Assembly: GCA_905478925.1 (NCBI GenBank)
Contig: CAJQKQ010000087.1
Coordinates: 1-43,030 of the forward strand
DNA from: an uncultured Verrucomicrobiales bacterium
GTDB lineage: Bacteria; Verrucomicrobiota; Verrucomicrobiia; Verrucomicrobiales; Akkermansiaceae
Length of the DNA: 43,030 bases
Direction of reading: 5' to 3'
How positions within the stretch are numbered: the first letter of the stretch is position 1; each line of letters starts with the position of its first letter. The translations under genes were made by a program, and so were the position numbers. Positions 36,123-43,030 of the stretch are shown in pieces. The notes beneath the pieces were generated by a model. That model did not search any database, was not told where the DNA came from, and saw nothing but the letters and a program-made list of their open reading frames with translations.

Positions 36123-36820
36123 TTCCCCAACAGCAGCGCGATTTCTTTGTTGTTGAGAATCGCGTAGCGGGAGGGTTCCAGATCGCCGAGCCATAGGCTG
36201 CCGATGCGGACACGGAGGAGCTTGGTGACCTGGTAACCGAGAGCTTCGAACATCACGCGGATCTGGCGCTTCGCCCCGTGGTCGAGGATGACCTTGATGC
36301 GGCGGGCGGAGATTCGCTCGATATTTTTTGCTTTGAGCTTGCCTTCATCCGTGAAAACACCGGCGAGGAACTGGTCGAGATGGGAGTTTTCGAAAGCCTG
36401 GTTCGAGGTGACGAGGTATTCCTTTTCCACCGATTTCGATGGATGCATGAGTTGCTGGGAAAGGTCGCCGTCGTTGGTGAGGATCAGCATGCCCTCGGAG
36501 TCGGTGTCGAGCCGACCCACGTGGTGGAGCGACTGCATTGCGGGAGGCAGTAGATCGTAGATTGTCTGGCGCCCGAGTTCGTCGCTGCGGGTGCAGACAA
36601 AGCCGCGCGGCTTGTGGAAAATGATGACGATTTCCTCCTTCGGGGAAACCCGTTTGCCATCGACGCGGACATGGTCGCCATCAGTGATACGGGTGGCGAG
36701 CTTGATGCAGAGTTCGCCGTTGATCTCGACGCGTCCGGAACGGATCAGCTCATCGCAGGCACGGCGCGAGCCGACTGCGCACGAAGCGAGGTATTTGTTA
36801 AGGCGCACTCCCTCTTGCAT
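36119..36820 (-). CDS. RsuA/RluB-family pseudouridine synthase
   Basis: Isomerises a specific uridine in rRNA to pseudouridine. The 233-residue product has an N-terminal S4 RNA-binding domain (VRLNKYLASCAVGSRRACDE, LIRSGRVEINGE) and the catalytic motif GRLDTDSEGMLILTNDG, in which Asp105 is the nucleophile. ISARRIKVILDHGAKRQIRV and LGYQVTKLLRVRIGSL are the C-terminal family signatures. The length fits RluB or RsuA types, and the rRNA position modified cannot be assigned. It follows the small basic protein gene by 69 bases and overlaps the glycerophosphodiesterase start. Confidence 0.94.
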   Translation of the reverse strand: MQEGVRLNKYLASCAVGSRRACDELIRSGRVEINGELCIKLATRITDGDHVRVDGKRVSPKEEIVIIFHKPRGFVCTRSDELGRQTIYDLLPPAMQSLHHVGRLDTDSEGMLILTNDGDLSQQLMHPSKSVEKEYLVTSNQAFENSHLDQFLAGVFTDEGKLKAKNIERISARRIKVILDHGAKRQIRVMFEALGYQVTKLLRVRIGSLWLGDLEPSRYAILNNKEIALLLGK

Positions 36821-36889
36821 AATGGTACATTGATGCCCCGCAGGTTATGCAGTGGCGGTTGGGAGCTGTGGCAGGAAACAGCCGGCGGA

Positions 36890-37045
36890 TCAACCGTCGT
36901 GCTTGGTCTTCGCAAGGCCGATTGGGGATGCTCCCTGTTTCCACTCACCGCGTTCCTTGAGGAGTTTGACACGCTCGAAACGTTTGAGGACGGAGCGTTT
37001 GCCGCCGACGGTGGCGTTTGACTTGAGTGAGTTGTGCTTGGACAT
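36890..37045 (-). CDS. Small basic protein of the Chlamydiae/Verrucomicrobia type (51 aa)
   Basis: A 51-residue, strongly basic ORF: it begins MSKHNSLKSNATVGGKRSVL, continues KRFERVKLLKERGEWKQGAS and ends PIGLAKTKHDG. It closely resembles the short conserved small basic protein family that I recall from Chlamydiae and Verrucomicrobia (TIGR04137), which has SL+...T+GAKRNVLKRFERVELLKKRG.W and ends in a Gly-Leu-x-Lys-Thr-Lys motif. RNA or ribosome binding has been suggested for the family because of its composition. Here it sits next to an rRNA pseudouridine synthase gene, which fits that idea but does not prove it. It is easily missed because of its length. Confidence 0.88.
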   Translation of the reverse strand: MSKHNSLKSNATVGGKRSVLKRFERVKLLKERGEWKQGASPIGLAKTKHDG

Positions 37046-37157
37046 CTTGGAGCGGGGTTAGACGGTTGGGGCGCGGAAACTAGTCGGCTCAAAGCTCCGT
37101 GGCAATGCGAAAATGGGAATTTTTTTTAAAAACGGAAGTGTTCGGATTCTTTACAGT

Positions 37158-37964
37158 TTAGGTCTTGGCTGGTGGCTCGCCGAATTTCTTCCTGCTCCTG
37201 AGATGGAGCTTGGCATCGAGGCCGATTTTCCCGGCGATAAGGAGCAATAGTAGGAATACCGGGCTGCCGAAGGCTGTGATCACGAACGCTCCGGAAAGGA
37301 TGGCGATGTGCAGCACGATGATGCGCCCGTATGGAGCCATCATGAGCTCTGGAGCCGAAGTGCGGCGGAACTCCCCTTTCCCGATGTAGTTTGAGAAATA
37401 GGAGAAAAGGTGGCTTCCGATGATGCCGATCACGAACCATTTGCCACCGGATTCGATGATTTGCGAGACCATTCCAGCCATGCTTTCGAAGGGGCTGCCG
37501 GACATCATACCGCCGCTTTTACCACCGAGTAGTGTGAAGACGAAAATGCCGTGGACGAAACAGAACATGCCGTAATGGACGGTGAAAAACGGGATCAGGA
37601 ATAGTTTCACGCCATGATTCGCCATACCGGAGATCGCCGGATTGCGGAGATATTCGGGCATATCCGTCTGCTCGCTCTGAATTCCTGCTCTTTTGAGTCC
37701 GCCATTTGCGCGAAGCTCGCCGGTTGCTGTCAGTATCTTGAGGATGTTGATCACACCGATGACGACGTTCTCGAACCAATACAGCGAAACGATCTCGAAA
37801 ATGCTCCATCCCCACAGAAGTACACCGGCGACCGGCAGCAAGTTGGCAGCGATCAGCAGCAGAAGGGAGGCGTTGCGGGGAAGCGGATTCGGTTTGACCA
37901 CGCGACCAGGAAGGCAGGCAGGGCGGCGTTTTGCAATCGCCAAGGGAGTGTCCTGCTGAGGCAC
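37158..37964 (-). CDS. DUF6498-like integral membrane protein
   Basis: A 268-residue protein with about six hydrophobic segments. It resembles the DUF6498 family by eye: VSLYWFENVVIGVINILKIL near the N terminus, LIPFFTVHYGMFCFVHGIFV in the centre and a C-terminal LIAGKIGLDAKLHLRSRKKF. The function of the family is unknown. The basic N terminus (MPQQDTPLAIAKRRPACLPG) precedes the first membrane segment, and a later start is possible. It lies 46 bases downstream of mnmG on the same strand. Confidence 0.7.
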   Translation of the reverse strand: MPQQDTPLAIAKRRPACLPGRVVKPNPLPRNASLLLLIAANLLPVAGVLLWGWSIFEIVSLYWFENVVIGVINILKILTATGELRANGGLKRAGIQSEQTDMPEYLRNPAISGMANHGVKLFLIPFFTVHYGMFCFVHGIFVFTLLGGKSGGMMSGSPFESMAGMVSQIIESGGKWFVIGIIGSHLFSYFSNYIGKGEFRRTSAPELMMAPYGRIIVLHIAILSGAFVITAFGSPVFLLLLLIAGKIGLDAKLHLRSRKKFGEPPAKT

Positions 37965-38010
37965 AGCTAAGAATCACGCAAAACATTGATAACCAGCAAG
38001 TAATGAGAAA

Positions 38011-39894
38011 TTAGGCGAGTTTTTCCAGGCCTTTCCTATCGCGTTTTTCCAGCCAGATCACGAGGATCGCCACGTCGGCCGGGGTGATCCCGGGAACTCG
38101 TCCGGCCTGCCCCACCGTCTCGGGGCGGATCTCGGAAAAGCGTGTTTGCGCCTCTTTCTTCAATGCAGGGATCGCGGTGAAATCGATATCCTCGGGGATG
38201 CGCTTCCCTTCCTGGCGGGACATACGGTCGATCTGCTGTTGCTGCCTTCCTAGGTGGCCTTCGTATTTGAAATCGGTCTCGATGAGCGGCCAGACATCAT
38301 CCGGGAATTCCTTACGGATCTCTTCGGGCAGAGTTTTCCAGTTGGATTCGGAGCGGCGAAACCAATGATCGAGCTTGAGCCCTTCGAAGACCGCTTTGCG
38401 GACATAGCTGTCGGCTCGTTCCAGATCGGTGGCCTTGGATTTGACCCGTTCCACCCGTTCGCCCGAGACGAGGCCGATCTCGGCGGCCTTGGCGGTGAGG
38501 CGCAGATCCGCGTTGTCCTGGCGGAGCAGCAGTCGGTATTCCGCTCGGCTGGTGAACATGCGGTAGGGCTCGGTGCAGCCGCGGGTCACGAGATCATCGA
38601 CCATCACGCCCAAGTAGGCCTCATCGCGGCCGAGTATGAAGGCGGGCTTGCCCTGCGCTTTCAGAGCAGCGTTGGTTCCGGCGATAAGCCCCTGCCCTGC
38701 CGCCTCTTCATATCCGGAGGTTCCGTTGATCTGGCCTGCAAAATACAGGCCTTCCACGCGCTTGGTCTCCAGGGACGATTTGAGCTGAGTCGGCGGGCAA
38801 TAATCATACTCCACCGCGTATCCGGGGCGTAGGATCTCGCAATTTTCAAGGCCGGGTATGGTGCGGAGGAAATTTTGCTGAACCTCATACGGAAGTGAGG
38901 TTGAGACGCCGTTCACGTAGTATTCGAGGGTGTGCCTGCCTTCGGGTTCCAGGAATACCTGATGCCGCTCCTTCTCTGCGAAACGGACGACCTTGTCCTC
39001 GATGGACGGGCAATAGCGCGGGCCGACGCCCTCGATCACTCCGCAATGCATTGGGGATTGGTCGAGGTTGTTGGCGATGATCTCGTGGGTTTGCGGGTTT
39101 GTGTAGGTGATCCAGCACGGAATTTGTTCCACGTGGAACGCCGGATCGCCCCATGGGTTGAGGGTAAAGATGTCATCTCTCCCCTTGTATATCCGATCCG
39201 CCATGAAGCTGAACTTGGGAACGGGCGTGTCTCCATCCTGCCGTTCGCACTTGGAAAAGTCCAACGATCGCCCGTTCAGGCGGCACGGGGTTCCGGTCTT
39301 GAAGCGCTCTACCTCGAAGCCGAGCTGCTTGAGTGAGTCGGAAACGGTTGAGATCGTGTCCCCCATCCTGCCGCCTTTCTCATTCTTGAGGCCGACGTGC
39401 ATGAGGCCTCGCATAAACGTACCGGCGCTGAGGATTACGGATTTTGAGGAAATCTCCATCCCGAGAGAGGTGCGGATGCCGGTGATGTGGTCTTCGCTGT
39501 TTACGAGCAGCTCGGCTACATTGCCTTGGTGAAGATCCACTCCCTCCGCCTGCTCCATTTCCATCTTCATCCGGAACTGATAGGCCTTCTTGTCGCACTG
39601 GGTGCGAGGCGCCCTGACGGACGGGCCTTTCGAGGCGTTGAGCATGCGCCATTGGATGCCGGTGGCGTCGGTGTTGATGCCCATCGCCCCACCTAGGGCA
39701 TCGATTTCCCGAACCATGTGACCCTTGGCGAGTCCGCCGATGGCGGGGTTGCAGGACATCTGGCCAATCGTGTCCAAATTTTGGGTGAGGACGGCAACCT
39801 GTGCCCCGAGCCGGGCAGCCGCCAAAGCCGCCTCGACACCGGCATGGCCGGCGCCAATCACCAGCACATCATATTTTTTCGGATATCTGAACAT
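38011..39894 (-). CDS. mnmG: tRNA uridine-5-carboxymethylaminomethyl(34) synthesis enzyme
   Basis: An FAD-dependent partner of MnmE that modifies wobble uridine 34 of several tRNAs. The 627 residues are normal length. The FAD-binding start is [20 protein letters not shown], followed by [20 protein letters not shown] and the signature [40 protein letters not shown] and [20 protein letters not shown] are further signatures, and the C-terminal helical domain ends in [17 protein letters not shown]. Alias gidA: this gene is origin-proximal, near parAB, in many bacteria. A parS-like palindrome lies inside it (39125-39140) and another just upstream (39955-39976). mnmE, rsmG and parAB are not in this window. 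Confidence 0.98.
   Translation of the reverse strand: MFRYPKKYDVLVIGAGHAGVEAALAAARLGAQVAVLTQNLDTIGQMSCNPAIGGLAKGHMVREIDALGGAMGINTDATGIQWRMLNASKGPSVRAPRTQCDKKAYQFRMKMEMEQAEGVDLHQGNVAELLVNSEDHITGIRTSLGMEISSKSVILSAGTFMRGLMHVGLKNEKGGRMGDTISTVSDSLKQLGFEVERFKTGTPCRLNGRSLDFSKCERQDGDTPVPKFSFMADRIYKGRDDIFTLNPWGDPAFHVEQIPCWITYTNPQTHEIIANNLDQSPMHCGVIEGVGPRYCPSIEDKVVRFAEKERHQVFLEPEGRHTLEYYVNGVSTSLPYEVQQNFLRTIPGLENCEILRPGYAVEYDYCPPTQLKSSLETKRVEGLYFAGQINGTSGYEEAAGQGLIAGTNAALKAQGKPAFILGRDEAYLGVMVDDLVTRGCTEPYRMFTSRAEYRLLLRQDNADLRLTAKAAEIGLVSGERVERVKSKATDLERADSYVRKAVFEGLKLDHWFRRSESNWKTLPEEIRKEFPDDVWPLIETDFKYEGHLGRQQQQIDRMSRQEGKRIPEDIDFTAIPALKKEAQTRFSEIRPETVGQAGRVPGITPADVAILVIWLEKRDRKGLEKLA
39125..39140. other. 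parS: Candidate parS (ParB-binding) site inside mnmG
   Basis: TGTTCCACGTGGAACG contains the perfect 14-bp palindrome GTTCCACGTGGAAC (39126-39139). It matches the widely conserved parS consensus TGTTCCACGTGGAACA at 15 of 16 positions. ParB (Spo0J) nucleates on such sites and spreads to organise the origin region. It is in the coding sequence of mnmG; parS sites inside genes are common. Binding is inferred from sequence. Confidence 0.75.
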
Positions 39895-39954
39895 CTGTGG
39901 GGCGCGACCCTATCACGGCTTTGGATGGGTGCAATCGCCGACTCAATCTTCCCG

Positions 39955-39976
39955 GAAAGTTCCACGTGGAACTTTC
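39955..39976. other. parS: Candidate parS (ParB-binding) site between cdd and mnmG
   Basis: A perfect 22-bp palindrome whose 14-bp core GTTCCACGTGGAAC (39959-39972) is identical to the core of the site inside mnmG. It lies in the 80-base spacer upstream of mnmG and touches the cdd stop codon. Two identical near-consensus copies 0.8 kb apart, next to a gene that is origin-proximal in many bacteria, make a centromere-like role likely. Confidence 0.8.
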
Positions 39977-40367
39977 AAGGCCCATCCAAAATGCCGGTGC
40001 TGGCTCTGGGGAGCAGCTCTTCCAGCGAGAATTCAATGCTTCCCGCCCTGTTTGCAAGAACCACGGTTTTTACTCCGAACTCCGCCAAAACCTGGCGACA
40101 AGCCCCGCAGGGCGAGATCGGCTCCGCCGTATCCGCAACCACCACCAGCTTATCGAAGTTCTGCACCCCGGCGGCAACCGCCGTCCCGATGGCCACCCGC
40201 TCGGCGCAGTTCGTCAGCCCGTAGGAGATGTTTTCGACGTTGCAGCCGGGAAACACCTGTCCGTTGCTGGCGAGCAGAGCTGCTCCGACCTGGAAGCTTG
40301 AGTAGGGTGCGTAGGCCTTATCTCGCGCTTGCCATGCCGCCGCGATGAGTTCTTCGGTCGTTGCCAT
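39975..40367 (-). CDS. cdd: Cytidine deaminase
   Basis: Deaminates cytidine and deoxycytidine to uridine forms in pyrimidine salvage. The 130-residue product is the short homotetrameric type. The zinc ligands are Cys54 in NCAER, with catalytic Glu56, and Cys87 and Cys90 in SPCGACRQVLAEFG. The N-terminal AYAPYSSFQVGAALLA and GCNVENISYGLT are standard substrate-site segments. It is 12 bases downstream of argF, so argD-argF-cdd probably form one transcript. A parS-like palindrome overlaps its last codons. Confidence 0.96.
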   Translation of the reverse strand: MATTEELIAAAWQARDKAYAPYSSFQVGAALLASNGQVFPGCNVENISYGLTNCAERVAIGTAVAAGVQNFDKLVVVADTAEPISPCGACRQVLAEFGVKTVVLANRAGSIEFSLEELLPRASTGILDGP

Positions 40368-40379
40368 GACCTTTTCGTA

Positions 40380-41279
40380 TCAGGCACGGGCTAGTTCGAC
40401 CAGCACCGCTTTCTGGGCATGGAGCCTGTTCTCGGCCTGTTGGAAGATCACATCTGCATGCTTCTCAAGCACTTCTTCACTGATCTCCTTGCCCCGGTAG
40501 GCGGGCAGGCAGTGGAGCACGATGTGTCCGTCCGCAGCTCCGGCAAGAAGCTCTGCATTCAGCTGGAACCCGGCAAATTCCGCCTCCTTCTCCTTCTGGT
40601 CTTCCTGGCCCATGGAGAGCCAGACATCGGTGTTGATCACGTCCGCTCCTTTGATCGCCTCGGCGGGATTCTCCATTACCGTCACTTGGTCGGTGTCCAG
40701 CAGCTTGAGGAAATCCGCCGGGGGCTGGCAGGATTTCGGGGAGGCAACATTGAGCCGGAAATTGAGCTTTTTCGCCGCCCACATCCACGAGCGGGTCATA
40801 TTCGAGAAACCGTCGCCGATGAAGGCAAAGGTCTTGCCCTCCCAGCCGCCCAATTTTTCCTGCACGGTGAGTAGATCCGCAAGGATCTGGCAGGGATGCT
40901 CATCGTCGGTGAGGGCGTTGATCGTAGGGAGTTTGGAAAATTCCGAGAAATCGATGATATCCTGTTGGGCGAAGGTGCGGATGATCGCGCCGTGTACCAT
41001 ACGGCCGAGCACACGGGCGGTGTCCTTGATCGGTTCGCCCCGGCCGAGCTGGATATCATTGCTGGAAAGGAACATCGGGAAGCCCCCGAGTTCCCGGACG
41101 CCGACCTCGAACGAGACCCGTGTACGGGTGGAGGATTTGGTGAAAATCATCGCCCAGGTTTGGCCGGACAGGGGCTGCGAGGAATGGTTTCCGCGCTCGC
41201 TTTTGAGTTTCGTCGCTTCGTTCACCAGTGTGGCGATCTCGGCCGCACTTAGCTCCTCTATGGATAGTAAATTCTTCAT
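40380..41279 (-). CDS. argF: Ornithine carbamoyltransferase
   Basis: Joins carbamoyl phosphate and ornithine to give citrulline in arginine synthesis. The 299-residue product has the carbamoyl-phosphate motif STRTR (50-54, in FTKSSTRTRVSFE), DDEHPCQILADLLT and the catalytic HCLPAYRGKEIS near the end, where the family usually has HCLPRHRG or a variant. It ends with ENRLHAQKAVLVELARA. ATG 41279 is preferred; the frame extends 23 codons upstream into the end of argD without family-like sequence. It lies 13 bases after argD. Confidence 0.95.
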   Translation of the reverse strand: MKNLLSIEELSAAEIATLVNEATKLKSERGNHSSQPLSGQTWAMIFTKSSTRTRVSFEVGVRELGGFPMFLSSNDIQLGRGEPIKDTARVLGRMVHGAIIRTFAQQDIIDFSEFSKLPTINALTDDEHPCQILADLLTVQEKLGGWEGKTFAFIGDGFSNMTRSWMWAAKKLNFRLNVASPKSCQPPADFLKLLDTDQVTVMENPAEAIKGADVINTDVWLSMGQEDQKEKEAEFAGFQLNAELLAGAADGHIVLHCLPAYRGKEISEEVLEKHADVIFQQAENRLHAQKAVLVELARA

Positions 41280-41292
41280 CGTTTCGTTTCGT

Positions 41293-42543
41293 TCAAAATT
41301 GGGAAAGCACGTCTTTGACGATGGCCAAGGCCTCATCGACCTCTTCATCGGTGACGTTGAGTGGAGGCAGCAATCTGAAGGTTTCCGGTCCGGCAGGAAC
41401 TGTTATCAAGCCTTTGGAAATCAATGACTTAACGACTTTCAAGGCGCAGGTCTCCCGCTCCCCTGTGGGGATGAGTTTTGCATCCAGGGCGATCCCGATC
41501 AGCAGCCCGAGTCCCCGGACTTCGGTGACGACGGGCAATTCCCACGATGCGACGGCGGTGCGGATCCGCTGACTCTGGCGGATCGCATTTCCGGCCAAGT
41601 CTTTTTCGCGGATTTCTTTGAGTGTCTCGATTGCCGCCGCGCAGACGAGCGGGTTCCCGCCATAGGTCGAGCCATGAGAGCCAGCTCCCATGAGCGAGGA
41701 AAGCTTGGTGCCTTTTTCATCGACGACCCTGTCGCTGAGCCAGAAAGCGCCGATCGGAATCCCTCCGCCCATCCCTTTCGCCCAGGAAATGCCGTCCGGC
41801 TCGATGTTGGGCGCGTTGACCCGCCATGCCATCGCCTCGCCGCAGCGTCCGAATCCGGCCTGAACCTCATCGAACATCAGCAGCAGGTCGTGCTTTTTTC
41901 TCAGGGCATCGAGAGCTTCGAGGAACTCCCCGGTTGCGACATGCACCCCGCCCTCGCCCTGCACCGGCTCAAGGAGAAACCCGATGGTATCGTCACGCAC
42001 CGCGTTTTCGAGTGCAGCGATGTCGTTATAAGGCAGATAGCGGAAGCCCGGCAGCATGGGATCAAATCCCTGCTGCACCTTCGCCTGGCCGGTTGCGGCC
42101 ATGCTTCCGAGTGTCCTGCCGTGGAAGGATTGTTGGAAAGTGATTACCTCGAAACGCGGTTTGCCATCTGCCTGCGGCTTCAGATGGCCGTAGCGGCGGG
42201 CGGATTTGATCAGGCCGTCGTTGGCCTCCGCGCCGGAGTTCGAGAAGAAGATTTTTCCGGGGAGCTTGATATGCTCCAGGTTCATCTCTTTCGCCAGAAG
42301 TCCTTGACTTTCAGTGTAATACAGGTTTGAGACATGCATCAACCTGCCCGCCTGATCGCGGATCGCATCCACAATCCGTGGATGGCAATGCCCGAGCGAA
42401 CAGACCGCGATGCCCATGCAGAAATCGAGATACTCGCGCCCCTGGTCATCGCGCACGCGTGCTCCCCGGCCCTCGGCAAGCGTGAGCGGAAAGCGGCCAT
42501 AGGTGGCCATGACATGTTCATTGAATATCTCGGTCGTGTTCAT
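41293..42543 (-). CDS. argD: Acetylornithine aminotransferase
   Basis: A PLP-dependent class III aminotransferase that converts N-acetylglutamate semialdehyde to N-acetylornithine in arginine synthesis. The 416-residue product starts MNTTEIFNEHVMATYGRFPL, typical of ArgD. YLDFCMGIAVCSLGHCHPRI, FFSNSGAEANDGLIKSARRY, FDEVQAGFGRCGEAMAW and ISWAKGMGGGIPIGAF are visible, the last with the PLP Lys. The seven-codon extension to 42564 (MKLRDRS) is less likely. It is the first gene of the argD-argF-cdd run. The 380 bases upstream carry only weak promoter features and an accessory fragment. Confidence 0.95.
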   Translation of the reverse strand: MNTTEIFNEHVMATYGRFPLTLAEGRGARVRDDQGREYLDFCMGIAVCSLGHCHPRIVDAIRDQAGRLMHVSNLYYTESQGLLAKEMNLEHIKLPGKIFFSNSGAEANDGLIKSARRYGHLKPQADGKPRFEVITFQQSFHGRTLGSMAATGQAKVQQGFDPMLPGFRYLPYNDIAALENAVRDDTIGFLLEPVQGEGGVHVATGEFLEALDALRKKHDLLLMFDEVQAGFGRCGEAMAWRVNAPNIEPDGISWAKGMGGGIPIGAFWLSDRVVDEKGTKLSSLMGAGSHGSTYGGNPLVCAAAIETLKEIREKDLAGNAIRQSQRIRTAVASWELPVVTEVRGLGLLIGIALDAKLIPTGERETCALKVVKSLISKGLITVPAGPETFRLLPPLNVTDEEVDEALAIVKDVLSQF

Positions 42544-42678
42544 TGATCTGTCTCGGAGTTTCACCGGAAAGGGGCGGATACTATCGGCAAAGCCGAAAAT
42601 AGCAAACCACTTTCGTAGGGTGGAAATGAGTCATCATACTTTGAAGGTTTATCAGTGGAGTCGAAACGAAGATGTCGA

Positions 42679-42758
42679 AATGAACCAAGCGCTGCCGTCA
42701 CATGGACGGTCTGCTCCAAAACCGATACCAACAGAGTCGGATCAATGCGTTGTTAGAC
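42679..42758 (+). other. Possible degenerate attC-like recombination site
   Basis: The segment ends in CAATGCGTTGTTAGAC, whose last seven bases GTTAGAC fit the integron core GTTRRRY (42752-42758). It begins with AATGAACCAAGCGCTGCCG, partly complementary to the 3' half and similar to the 5' half of attC sites. The 80-base span fits the 57-141 range of known attC sites. The 5' core deviates from RYYYAAC. A short lipoprotein-like ORF follows immediately, as a cassette gene would. This is tentative. Confidence 0.25.
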
Positions 42759-42768
42759 GGTGGAAAAG

Positions 42769-42899
42769 ATGAGAATAAAAAACTTACAATTTACCTGATG
42801 TCCTTGGCAGGCTTGCTCTTCAGCTCTTGCGAGAGGGAGGGAATATTGGACTTGGCCGTTGTAGATATCGGCGTCCCCTTCCCTCACCGATGCCAATAA
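42769..42899 (+). pseudogene. Frameshifted small lipoprotein gene
   Basis: From ATG 42769 the frame ends after nine codons (MRIKNLQFT). One extra A in the six-A run at 42777-42782 would instead give MRIKKLTIYLMSLAGLLFSS followed by CEREGILDLAVVD, a textbook lipoprotein signal with lipobox FSSC, running to the stop at 42899. A single-base deletion, or a sequencing error in the homopolymer, explains this. The mature part would be only about 23 residues and is not recognised. It follows the attC-like site and precedes an IS630-type transposase end. Apart from these, nothing was recognised in 42544-42923. Confidence 0.5.
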
Positions 42900-42923
42900 A
42901 GCTGCACTAGTGGTCGAACAGAT

Positions 42924-43030
42924 CTAAATAGTCGGGTAAAGCTTGTGTAGTTTGATGCGTGCGTCGGCAGTTGTAAACTGCCACTTCACTGGCCTCGGGT
43001 CTGCGTTGCGCTCGGAGGTGTTCGCCGCGA
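42924..43030 (-). CDS. IS630-family transposase, C-terminal fragment cut by window edge
   Basis: The minus strand read from the right edge gives AANTSERNADPRPVKWQFTT followed by ADARIKLHKLYPTI and a TAG at 42924-42926. The pattern ..N..P.PV.WQFTTADARIKL..LYP matches the end of IS630-family (Tc1/mariner-like) DDE transposases from memory. Only 34 codons are in the window; the catalytic DDE residues and the far end of the element are outside. The near inverted terminal repeat, expected in the 50-100 bases below 42924, was not identified. The insertion next to a frameshifted ORF suggests a small region of accessory DNA. Confidence 0.75.
   Translation of the reverse strand, partial: AANTSERNADPRPVKWQFTTADARIKLHKLYPTI

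Overview
The window is a moderately GC-rich bacterial chromosome segment, most likely from Verrucomicrobiota (probably order Verrucomicrobiales). The evidence is the DUF1592 multi-domain cytochrome and its DUF1552 Tat partner, a sulfatase, an SHD1-type secreted peptidase, a 51-residue small basic protein of the Chlamydiae/Verrucomicrobia type, and weak Shine-Dalgarno use. No phage, CRISPR array or rRNA operon is visible.

Layout. 1-10 kb: the 3' part of polyphosphate kinase (ppk1), then minus-strand genes for a secreted sulfatase, a Sua5-type tRNA t6A enzyme, nucleoside diphosphate kinase, a chromate transporter, RlmN and a secreted zinc peptidase. RlmN is translationally coupled to the peptidase. 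9.6-20 kb: a sugar-phosphate isomerase-like TIM barrel, an MTH1-like NUDIX hydrolase, and the DUF1592 and DUF1552 genes. Those two are usually neighbours but are here separated by about 2.6 kb. The gap holds an Mpv17-like membrane protein, a truncated pseudogene, a small lipoprotein and a vapBC toxin-antitoxin pair, and it is bounded by related inverted repeats. A delta-9 desaturase with a clear promoter and terminator, a peptidase S9 remnant and a DinB-like protein follow. 20-27 kb: a PilB/GspE - PilC/GspF - MEKHLA cluster, an OmpA-family protein and an HtrA protease. 27-36 kb: an SDR enzyme, tRNA-Arg(ACG), an esterase, carB, a coiled-coil protein and acs. 35-43 kb: a minus-strand housekeeping run of argD, argF, cdd, mnmG, a DUF6498-like membrane protein, the small basic protein, an RsuA/RluB pseudouridine synthase and a glycerophosphodiesterase. 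The right edge has an attC-like site, a frameshifted lipoprotein ORF and the 3' end of an IS630-family transposase.

Most notable observations. (1) Two near-consensus parS (ParB-binding) palindromes, one between cdd and mnmG and one inside mnmG, suggest that this locus lies close to the chromosome origin/centromere. (2) The DUF1592/DUF1552 pair is split by an accessory insert with inverted-repeat borders and decayed genes. (3) A 38-nt-arm inverted repeat lies between convergent genes. (4) Several families of short intergenic repeats are present. (5) Two genic remnants can be reconstructed from the sequence. No wholly new multi-gene system can be demonstrated from this sequence alone. Functional names rest on motif recognition; no database search was run.
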